Positions 12,892 through 22,039 of a stretch of DNA of 64,000 nt are shown piece after piece. A program made the position numbers and the translations under genes. The notes beneath the pieces were generated by a model. It was given only the letters and a program-made list of their open reading frames with translations. It ran no database searches and was not told the DNA's origin. Position 1 is the stretch's first letter. Each line of letters starts with the position of its first letter. The stretch is from Tricholoma matsutake. Lineage: Eukaryota > Basidiomycota > Agaricomycetes > Agaricales > Tricholomataceae. The DNA lies in NCBI GenBank assembly GCA_026075535.2, contig AP026538.1, forward strand, positions 12,276,001 through 12,340,000. Reading direction: 5' to 3'.

Positions 12892-12939
12892 CTAGACAAT
12901 AGTACTACAATGATTGTATTAACCAACTAGCAAATTCTT

Positions 12940-13467
12940 TTGTGTTTGAAACGAGAGTACATGACACAAGAGATGGCAATAAACCTGGTCCAAGGCAGAA
13001 ATATGATTCCAACCAATTTAGGCAAGTTCTCATGTGGGGATTTTCGTCACCACATTTCAAGGACATCCCACCTGAAAGTAGTACCTGCTCTCAGCACTTG
13101 TGAACAAGCTAGTGATGTGAACAAGTCATTACCATTGAAGACCAAGCAACTCAAACCAGAAAGGCTGACAGGGCAGCACATTTTAACAGACAAATATTCT
13201 AATGACACATCAGCATCACTACAAGCTATGAGGCACAGAGAGCAAGATAACAAAGCAGATGTTAGAAGAAAGAACTGGCCCTGTAGCACCTCTGTATGTT
13301 CCAATAGTGTATACAACAGAAACAATAGAATCAACAGGGATCTCCTTGGTCCCCTTTCGATACAATGGCCATGTAGACAGGTGCTGGAAGTCAGAGTCAT
13401 TGAACATGAATGGTGGTCTCCTGTTTTGAGCATGCCCATCATAGACAGGAACTATCAAGCTCTATGA
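12940..13467 (+). other. Unrecognised open frame downstream of the F-box-like pseudogene
   Basis: A 175-codon frame is open on the plus strand, and a 131-codon frame (13047-13442) lies on the opposite strand. Neither shows a known motif, signal peptide or convincing composition, so coding potential is doubtful. Confidence 0.2.
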
Positions 13468-13962
13468 GTGGCAACAGATTGACAAATGTAGGTAACAAAC
13501 TCACCCAGGTCATTGAAAGACTGGGAAGCACTGAAAGTGGATTCAGCTGTCAATGCAAGCAAAGGCGAGGACACAGGCTTAAGTATGGAAGACTTATGTT
13601 TAGCTGGGGACAACAGAGCAGAGCCTGAAGCAATGTTCAGTGCTGGGTAACAAGGAAGGATTGAGAACCAACCATTCCTCCAACCATCCCCTCTGCCCTC
13701 GCCCTGTGTAGCAAAACCAAATCCCAAAGGCAACATCAGGCCAGAAATAGAGGTCTTTACACTCCCCCCCCAATCTGAGTGGACTCTGCTCGGACACTCG
13801 GAAAGTCCTAGGACTTTGCTCAGACTTTGCTCGGACTTCTTTGGCTGAAAGTCCTGCCAAACTAAATGTCCAGTCTGAGCTGAGTCCAAGCTGAGTCCTC
13901 GGACTGTCCTAGGACTGTCCGAGTTGCTTATATAATTGACTGAAAAATCAGTGGCTACTGCA

Positions 13963-14030
13963 GGGATTGAACCCTCATAGTCACATGATAAAGTACAATT
14001 AAGTCAGCAATATAACAGTTAGACTAAAGC
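13963..14030 (-). repeat. tRNA-like Pol III promoter region (SINE-head-like), minus strand
   Basis: On the minus strand an A-box-like TTTAGTCTAACTG (14015-14027) is followed about 50 bases later by a B box GGTTCAATCCC (13963-13973). This spacing and these sequences match the internal promoter of tRNAs. No cloverleaf acceptor stem pairs, so it is not a functional tRNA gene and looks like the head of a tRNA-derived SINE. Confidence 0.5.
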
Positions 14031-14169
14031 TTCACTACAGATAGGTAGTTATATCTCTCTATGTACCGCCCCAGCTGTGATGACAAATCAACACAGCCGC
14101 ATCATCAACAACGCTGGCAATGGTGCTGCCTCCTCCTTACCTCCTACCCCAATAACCAACAATGGGAAC

Positions 14170-15300
14170 GAGCCCAAATGATGGCATTGTCATTTGGGCT
14201 CACTTGTAAGTCTTTTTTTACATGATTTTTGTTGTTTTGTTTAACTAACTGAATTTTCCTTAATGATAGGTTTTATCTATGTTATAATGATGCCGCAGCC
14301 TCAAAACCATGACAACGGCTGACACAGCCACCACCCTAGGACCCAGAACCACCGCCGCAAGCAACTGCTTGTGGGGTGGGAATGGGTACAACTGCAAAAT
14401 GGCAAGACGATGGCGACGCCAACTTGGCCAAATGGAACAACAACACAATGAGGCAACTGGAGACAACTGGGACTGGGAGATGGAATGACGAGGGGATGAG
14501 CAGGAAACAATGAAAGGAAGGCAAAGCAAACAAAGAAAAGGCCCAAGAGACGTTGTTTGACATCTCTTGGGCTGTTGGTAAGTTTTTTTTTCTTGTTTTT
14601 GTTACTAACGAACTTTTTTAGGTATTATCTAGTACTGCTGATGATGATGACGACGACGAGCACTCAGAACCACTGCCGTGAGCAGCTGGTTGAGGGGTGG
14701 GAATGGGTGCAACTTTGACAAGAACAGCTACTTGCGCCCACCATGCAGGACACACCACCCGCCTCCAGCCTCACGAGCAACTGCTCGTGGGGTGGATGGT
14801 GGGTGGAATGACGACAATGGCACGGAACGACGACAGCACCCGCTCCAGCCCTATGAGCCACTGGTCGTAGGGTGGACGATGGGTGGAATGACGATGATTA
14901 GGGGAGACCCAAGAGACATCAACGTCTCTTAGGTCCTAGGTAAGTTTTTTTTTTTTCTCATTTCATTTTTCGATCCTAACTAACTTTTTATAGTTACAAA
15001 CTACTACTGGCGATGATGACGACAACGACACCACCACCACCACTGCTGCGAGCCCCTGCTTGCAGGGTGGAAGGTGAGGGGGAAGAGATGAGGGGGAAGG
15101 AGACGAGATGGAAGGGAGACGAGAGGGAAGGGAGACGATGACGAGAGTGGGGACACACATGACGACACCCACCCCACGCCTACAAGCATCTGCTCGTGGG
15201 GTGGTTCGGGGGGGAGAAGAATGGGGACAGGAGAGCAAGACGGCCAGGGGACGACCCAGGGAGAGATGAACACCGCCACGAGCAACTGCTCGTGGTGGGT
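14170..15300 (+). repeat. Tandem ~368-bp modules: hairpin + intron-like block + palindrome
   Basis: Three modules start with a hairpin at 14170-14201 (stem GAGCCCAAATGA), 14541-14572 (stem GCCCAAGAGA) and 14906-14935 (stem GACCCAAGAGAC, one mismatch). They are 371 and 365 bp apart. Within 5-6 bases of each hairpin comes GTAAGT, then a T tract, a branch-like CTAAC and an AG acceptor, giving intron-like spans 14206-14269, 14578-14621 and 14940-14993. Downstream of each are GATGATGACGA-type repeats and a palindrome next to GGGGTGG (CAAGCAACTGCTTG at 14358; CACGAGCAACTGCTCGTG at 14772; CCACGAGCA..TGCTCGTGG at 15276). Confidence 0.7.
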
Positions 15301-15507
15301 GTTTTTAATTTATTTTTATAATTGATAGTTATGGCCCCCTCCCCTCGAGCTTGCAAGGGGAGGGCTTAGTATTATACATATTAATTACCCATATTAATTA
15401 CCCCTCACACAGATGCGAGGGGGTCAATTTAATAATCTATTCATGATATATAACAAATTAGATTTTGATAATAAATAGATGTAATGTAATTAACTTTACA
15501 TGACTAT

Positions 15508-15590
15508 GTGGCTTAAGTGGTAGAGTGTGCATGTTTTGTTGTCATGTGATTGCTAGTCCAGAAGGCTGTTGGTTCAATTCCTGCTGTGCA
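15508..15590 (+). repeat. tRNA-like Pol III promoter region (SINE-head-like), plus strand
   Basis: TGGCTTAAGTGGTAGAGTG resembles a tRNA D-arm/A box, and GGTTCAATTCC at 15571-15581 is a near-perfect B box. The flanking seven-base acceptor segments do not pair, so a tRNA gene is rejected and a tRNA-derived SINE head is preferred. It faces away from the similar region at 13963-14030. Confidence 0.5.
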
Positions 15591-15660
15591 CACATCATTT
15601 TGTGAGACTTATAAGACTTTCTCTAAGACTGGAACTCGGACTTTACTTGGTCAGTACTTT

Positions 15661-16133
15661 ACAGCTGATTGCATATTTGTTGGCAGTAAACAAATACATG
15701 TTAGTTACAAAAATGGTGGACTTGGCCAAAATTTCACAAGTGCCTGCTCTCGTACCTCAACTAATTGTTTCCACAGTCACTTTCAGACTTTGTGTTTGCT
15801 GGAGAATCTGTACATAAATGGCATTGCTACAATTATCACTGATTAAAATGTTTTTTTTGTGATCTCTTGATTCTCAAAAAGCAGGTATAGATTAATTTGT
15901 GCTGTAGTTTGCAGCCCATTAATTCAAATTAGACTTTAGAATATCTTTTTACACACAAGAATGGTAGCTAAGCTATTTATCTAAAGATTCTCCAGCAAAG
16001 ATGAAGTCTGAAAGTGACTGTGGAAATAATTAGTTGAGGTATGAGAGTGGGCACTGTGAAATTATGGCTAAGTCCACCATTTTTGTAACTAACATGTCAT
16101 TTGTTTACTGCCAACAAATATGCAATTAGCTGT
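15661..16133. repeat. Inverted repeat with ~149-bp arms
   Basis: The arm 15661-15809 (starting ACAGCTGATTGCATATTTG) is matched by the reverse complement of 15986-16133 with only scattered mismatches. The 176-bp spacer has no recognised feature. Transcribed, it would form a long hairpin. Confidence 0.85.
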
Positions 16134-16284
16134 AAAAGGTGTAAATAAATGCACAATTGATGTTGTCTGAGCAAAGTCCAAGTGCAGTCCAAGTGCAGTC
16201 TGAGCAGAATCTGAGTGAAGTCCTCGGACAGTCCGAGTGTCCAAGTGTGTCTGAGCAGAGTCCACTCAGACTGGGGGGGGAGTG

Positions 16285-16963
16285 TAAAGTACTGCAGAAA
16301 TAATATGAAAATCAAACATGAGCCCCCAGAGGGACACATCTCATCTCATGTCCTGTTCTGTTCTAAAGGTGCTATGGAGACCTTGTGCACCTGATAGGGA
16401 GCGTGCTGAGGGCCAGCCTCGCAAGAATTGAGCAAATAACTCTCTGTAACAGTCCCAGACATAATGCACATAGTGAGGGCTTTGCTGTCCTTGACTCAGA
16501 GGCACAATTTGTTGATGTACAGCAAAGCAGGGTCCACACGAGCAGTATTGATATACTGCACAGTCTTTACAAAATGAAGGGCATGCAAGAAGCTTCTACA
16601 TGGACGTCTTAGACACAGTACAAGAACAGTGAGCAATAGATGAGATACACTGGATTTCTTCCTTGGGCATTCACACAAGTCTCACTGAATGGAGTGCAGA
16701 GAGACTCAGACTGGGCAGAGAATGACTTTATCTCACAGAGACAGCTGTAAAGAACAACAGGATGACAAAAATGAACAGTGACAAAAAAGGAAGTAGACAA
16801 CGTATGGAAGGATAGGGAGGTTCACATATGATCAAACCAAGAGTGGATCTTGACAGGACCACGACATAACAGCAAGATTATCACATTCTCCATCGTCACT
16901 GGCAGCAGCTTGTTGTCCATTGGTAGAAAGGCTTGAAATCATGAAACCTTCAGGAGAAAAGCA
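16285..16963. other. Unassigned sequence
   Basis: I see no gene, RNA or repeat I can support between the right end of the TIR element and the gene remnant that begins at 16964. Confidence 0.4.
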
Positions 16964-18540
16964 TCAGATTGCAAGAACAATGTACATTTCATTGTCTGAA
17001 GATAGAGCATCACCGGCATCGTTCACAACACCAGACTCAACACCAGACTCAGCACCAGACTTGCTTATGCCAGTGTCATCAGACACAGCTTGCATGTCCA
17101 CAAATGCCTCTGGAGAGGGGAGCTTACTGTAGCACTGACATGAACAAGTTGAATGAAAGCACAGCGGAGATAGAAATGCATGCAGCACTGGCAAGGCTTT
17201 GCTCTGAAGAAGCATACACCTTTGCTTTTTTCTTCCCAGCCTGAATCTCAGAGAGTACCCTAAGGATCATATTGCATGTAAGGCTCAACACAGGGTCAAG
17301 ATAAGATGAGGAAACTTACTGGGCAACATCTGGAAGCTCATCATTGCTGAGCTCAGGGACCTTGCCTGGTGAGGCAGACAAGGATTTCTGGGGTGCAGGG
17401 ATAATGGGAACAGAAGTCTTCTTGGTGACCTTTGGAGGGTGGCACAGTGCTAATCTGCAATATGAACAAGTAAATTATGCCAGGGCAGTAAAGGCAGGAA
17501 AGATGTACTTGTCCATAACAATGTCATTGTCGGATGCTTTTGCCTTCTTCATTTTGACAATGACCCTCCTTACATGACTCGATGAGATAAAGGGCAAGCA
17601 GAAAAAAAGGAAACCTTACTTAGGATGACCACTAGGGCTATGATTTAGAGAAATTAGGGGAAAGGAAGGAGTGATGGAAGAAGATGACTCACATCACAGG
17701 ACAACCCACAGACATGTCAGGCAGTGCCACTGCAGCAACCAACACATCATCCAAGGCACACCTTTATGAAAAACAATCACTCATAGAACAGGGAAGTCAA
17801 AGTGGAAAGCACTATGTTATAGATACTGGCGGAAGAAGTTTGGATACATCTGAACCAGGTGCAGGGGCAGTTTTTTGGGGCCTTTTGGTTGCAGGCAAAG
17901 CTGGGCCCTCCAAAACATCCCTAGAGTGAAGCAAAAATAAACACTAAAAATCATGCAACAAAACAAAGATACATACATGTTGGTAGAATCACTTGCAACA
18001 ACAATGCATGTCTTGCATTTTTTTGAAGGGCTGGCAGTGCAGAGCCTCATAAATATCAGAATTGTGGTCATATAAAAAGACACACCTTGCTGCAGATGTC
18101 AACAATTGAGAATCTACCAAACTACAAATCACAAACTGCATAAGTCAGCTACAAAACAAGGAGATGATGCTGCACACTTGGAGGTCCAATTCAGCGCTAG
18201 AAAAAGCAGCTAGCTTTGAACACTTTAGAAAATCAGCAGTAAAATGGCACCCACTTTACAACTTTCTCATCTGACTTGGAGGCAGGAGACTTTTTGTCGG
18301 GCGACCTACAAAATGCAACCCATTGAGCCTTAGCTGGTAATACAAAGAAGTAATCATGAATGAGGATGTCCTAGATGTAGGTTTGGCAGGCATATTGATA
18401 GGTTGAAATTCTGGTAGTCTGGTAGTAACATTTGGTGGCAGAAAATGACGAGGTGCCAACCTTTGCACCATGCTCAAGAGATTATATTTTTTGCCAAGTT
18501 TGTAGACAATTCTTTGCCAATGCAGCGTCGAGGAGAAAAG
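16964..18540 (-). pseudogene. Remnant of a multi-exon gene with Lys/Ser/Pro-rich exons and an acidic C terminus
   Basis: Several short open blocks on the minus strand look like exons. They include YKLGKKYNLLSMVQRLAPRH (near 18500), SPDKKSPASKSDEKVVK (near 18270, after TGTAG), RDVLEGPALPATKRPQKTA (near 17900), KKAKASDNDIVMDKYIFPA (near 17530) and HPPKVTKKTSVPIIPAPQKS (near 17420). The last follows a good acceptor (TTCATATTGCAG) and ends at a consensus donor (CCCA/GTAAGTTT near 17320). The final block runs PEAFVDMQAVSDDTGISKSG with repeated ESGV units to a stop at 16964. Composition suggests a disordered nuclear-type protein, but no family was recognised and no complete exon chain was established. 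Confidence 0.35.
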
Positions 18541-19070
18541 TAAGAGGAAGCAATGATCACTGAAGCATGGACTTGCAAGCAGCACCAAACAGCAAAAACA
18601 GTGATTCAAGAAGGATGAAGGTCAACAGTGATCCACTGTAAACAAAGTAGAACCCCCATTGTTTGTGTGGAGATAATAAGGATTCAGTGTGATACAAAGC
18701 ATGAAGCTGGGATGTACCTTGAATATGAAATCATAAGCTACAGCAATGTCAGTTTTCTAAGAGCCGAGGCACATCTGATGAACAGCTATGCGGGGCAAGG
18801 TTATCCAGTTAGGTGCCAATGTGTTAGTTATGAAAGATGCAGAATCAAAACTACAACAGCTCACTCAGGCACAAGACAGGCAGTGCATGTGCCTGTTGTT
18901 ATGACCACATAAGGACAGCAAATACACATTCTAAGATTACAGAAAAAATTGCACTGAAGTAGTGAAAGGGATCGAGATGGATTACAAGACCAGATGAAAT
19001 GCCAACCACAAACCAGGGAAATCACTATCGCCACAAAAGCAAGTGGACATTGAACAAAAGTACACTCAGC
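18541..19070. other. Unassigned sequence
   Basis: No supportable gene or repeat. Short frames overlap on both strands without family features. Confidence 0.4.
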
Positions 19071-19245
19071 TAGGGCACGGCACAGGTATGGGTAACACCG
19101 TGTGTTTCCGGTCATGGGTATGCATGGGTACGGGTATGGGTATGGGATTGCCATACCCAGGCAACACCGTACCCTTTTCCACAGTGTTACGGGTATGTGC
19201 GGGTATGCTGGTACCCAGATTTTGGTCAGGTGAGTGATCATCTGT
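19071..19245. repeat. Fragment of a hAT-like end rich in GGGTA units
   Basis: The sequence starts TAGGGCACGGCACAGG and contains repeated GGGTATGGGTA/GGGTACGGG units and their complements, like the termini of the element at 59268-60148. No matching far end or target duplication was found, so it is a truncated relative at best. Confidence 0.35.
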
Positions 19246-19249
19246 GTTG

Positions 19250-21256
19250 AGATTTCGACTTTTTGGAACGACTTTGACAGTACAAACTCTACCTTTGTCA
19301 GGACAAGTGCAAGTTTGAGAAGACCAAGATCAAGTACCATGGCCTGATTATCTCAGGGGGTCAGGTGGAGATGGATTCCATCAAGGTGAATGGGGTCATG
19401 GCTTGGACAACACCCACGAACAAGAAAGAGGTGCAGTTTTTCCTGGACTTCATCAATTTTTATTGGCTTTTTATCAAGGATATGCATGACCACTGTTCAA
19501 CTTGACAGGAAAAGAGGCATGGAGGTGGGATAATGCACAACAGGAGGCATTCAAAAATCTTAAGGAGATGGTCACTTCCACTCCCATTCTTACCTTTGCT
19601 GACAATTTGTGCCCTTTTTGTGTAGAAGCCAACAGTTCTGACTTTTCGATGGGCACCATGTTGTCTCCACAGTCTCCAGAGGACCAGAAGTGGCATCCTG
19701 TTGCATTCTACTCCAAAAGCCTTAGTGCTGTAGAGCAAAACTATGAGATCCATGAAAAGGAGATGTTGGTGATCATGTGCATGCTTGAGGAATGGCTACA
19801 CCTCCTCAAGGGTGCCCAACACAAGGTGAAAATTTGGACAGATCACAAGAATCTCGAGTACTTTATGATGGCCAAGAAATTGAATTGTCATCTCCCTGTA
19901 TCTATCCAGATTTAATTTGGCCTTGCACCACCATCTGGGTTGCAGCATTGGGAAGACCAATACCCTCTCCCAATGCACAGACCATGGGGATGGCAGCGAT
20001 GACAATCCAAACATTGTGTTGTTGCAGCCAGACCTGTGCACCATTCAGGCACTGGAAGGCATTGCACCCCAGGGTGAGGAGCAGGACATCCTATGCGACA
20101 TTCATTGTGCAAACTGTAGCAGTTTACATGAGGATGTTGTTGCCTGAGCTGTTAAAGAGCTGAGGAAGGGATCCACTCTTTCCTTGCATGCAGCAGAGTG
20201 GGCTGAAAAGGAGGACTTGTTGTATTTCAGGGATCACATCTATGTCCCCAATGACCCAGACCTTTGTTGATGCATCATATCCCAACACCATGACTCACAG
20301 ATTGCTAGTCATCCTGGATGCTGAAAGACCTTGGAGCTCACCTTGCACAATTATTGGTGGCCACAAATGTTATGACTCATTGGTCAGTATTGTCATACTT
20401 GTGACCTTTGCTTATGCACCAAGATTCCTCATTGCAAACCTGTTCGCAAGCTACACCCTCTTCCTGTTCCAGAGAGTTGTTGGGATGTTGTCAGTGTCAA
20501 CTTTGTGGTGGAGTTGCCAGAGTCAAATGGGTTTGATGTGGTGATGTGCACAGTTGATTCAGTGGGAAAATGCACTCACTTCATTCCCACTCACACCACT
20601 GGCAGCACCCTGGGTGCCACCCAACTCTATCTCCACCATGTGTGGAAATTACATGGACTTCCTGGCGCCTTCCTCTCTGACTGTGGCCCTCAGTTTGTAG
20701 CACAGTTCACTCGCAAGCTGTACCAACTTCTGGGGATCAAACTCCTTGCTTCGACCACCTATCACCCACAAACTGATGGCCAGACTGAGCAAGTCAACCA
20801 GGAACTGGAGCAGTACATCTGCATCTTTGTCAATGAGCACCAGACAATTGGGATGATCTTCTCCCCTTGGCCAAGTTTGGATACAACAACCATGTCCATG
20901 CTTCCACTCAACAGACCCCTTTCCTCTTAGACACTGGACGACATCCACACATGGGATTTGAACCTTGCCAAACTCCCTCACACATTGAGACAGTGAATGA
21001 GTTCACAGAACACATGCAGGATAGCTTGGAGGAGGCAAAGGCAGCCTTAGCAAAGGTGAAGGATGACATAGTGCACTTTTACAACGAACACCATTCTCTG
21101 ACACCTCAGTTCAAGGTTGGTGATTGAGTTTATCTTCACTCCAGTGACATCTCCACTATGTGTCCATCCAAGAAACTCGCTCATTGCTTGCTGGGACCTT
21201 TCTCCATTGTCAAGTGTGTTGGAATGCATGCCTATCATTTATGACTCCCAGCCTCC
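19250..21256 (+). pseudogene. Gypsy Pol fragment (end of RT through integrase), same family as 24048-30097
   Basis: The plus strand reads from the end of reverse transcriptase (QDKCKFEKTKIKYHGLIIS) through RNase H (TDHKNLEYFM near 19840) and integrase (TYHPQTDGQTEQVNQELEQYI near 20760). It stops before the chromodomain at LPASM (21256). Compared with the intact relative on the minus strand at 24485-28390 it is almost colinear, with small deletions, stops and frameshifts. Many differences are C-to-T or G-to-A at CpG: the integrase LSDRGPQF is LSDCGPQF here (CGT to TGT), and the following FTRELYRLLG is FTRKLYQLLG. It then switches abruptly to sequence in the opposite orientation. Confidence 0.9.
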
Positions 21257-21850
21257 ATGTTGCTTTCAAGCACATTGAGGTACTCTGATGCATCCATGTC
21301 ACTAGGGGGTGCATTTGGCGAAAATGGCAGTGCACTAAAGATGGGACTGTCAGGAACAGTGTGTAGGGAGTCTGTGGAGCTTTGGGAAGTGTTGTCCACT
21401 CTGTACCTGCCTATCTTGGGCAGCGCATTTGTGATTTTGGGCCTTAGGAGAGAGTTTTCTACTATAAGGGCAACCTCACTCAGCCTCTAGCAAAGGGAAA
21501 TCCAAAGTTAAAATTATACTACATAGTACAGGGATTGGAGGCGCACCTAGCAAAGGGAAATCCAAAGAGAAAACTCTAAGGACCCCTTTGCCAATGCCCA
21601 GTATATGGGAAGACTGCAAAAATCAAATAATAGTCTAAAAATAGAAAAGGTGGAGATAGGCAGATCAAGGCCACTGAATGACATCATACCAAGGGGTAGA
21701 TGTCAGAAGGGGTGCTCTGCCTCTAAATATAAAACTGTCAACATGCACAAATGTGATAGAAAGGGAAAATTAGTAATAAAATAAGGAAAAATCATAGGAA
21801 ATGAAGAATAGAAGGAAATGAATTGAGGAAAAATATAGGACTAACATAAA
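21257..21850 (-). mobile_element. Gypsy 5' leader and truncated 5' LTR, inverted relative to the adjacent pol fragment
   Basis: From 21257 the sequence matches, on the minus strand, the start of gag (around the initiator MDAS), the untranslated leader (to 21462) and the LTR (21463-21850) of the element at 24048-30097. The LTR match stops near 21850, about 40 bp short of its outer end. The primer-binding segment AGAGTTTTCTAC is retained next to the LTR. This piece cannot belong to the pol fragment beside it in a single simple insertion, because the two point in opposite directions. Confidence 0.85.
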
Positions 21851-22039
21851 TTTTTATTTTCATCCGATCTGGATTTTTCTGAGCCCCTTTTGGTTCACTC
21901 CCTTTCTGCTTGTAAGATTGCTGATGTGGGCTCAGTCAGGCACCGTCCATCCATCCATAGGCAATGGTATGGGTTATGGATATGGGTCACAATGTTGTCA
22001 CCCAGGCCCAGGCCAACACACACACAAACCCACCCTTGT

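Larger units (their letters stand above)
13760..16284. mobile_element. 2.5-kb terminal-inverted-repeat element with TA target duplication
   Basis: The left end begins CACTCCCCCCCCAATCTGAG at 13760 and the right end, read in reverse, begins CACTCCCCCCCCAGTCTGAG at 16284. The match continues as TGGACTCTGCTC and then more loosely. Each end is flanked by TA (13758-13759 and 16285-16286), the duplication typical of Tc1/mariner-type insertion. Repeats of the type GGACT(T/C)NGCTC and TCCTAGGACT fill the subterminal 150 bp on both sides. No transposase is visible, so it would be non-autonomous. Inside lie tandem hairpin-intron modules, two tRNA-like regions and a large inverted repeat. Confidence 0.75.

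Noticed and set aside
13750..13770. CACTA-type (CMC) transposon ends
   Set aside because: The termini read CACTCC rather than CACTA, and a 3-bp duplication is not present (TTA versus TAA). TA as a 2-bp duplication fits better.
14260..15285. Minus-strand Ser/Pro-rich frames of 75-93 codons in the tandem array
   Set aside because: They are low-complexity translations of repeated GTGG/GGGA sequence and shift with each module. The splice-like signals lie on the other strand.
15508..15590. A functional tRNA gene
   Set aside because: The A and B boxes are good, but the acceptor arms do not pair and no anticodon arm of correct length forms.
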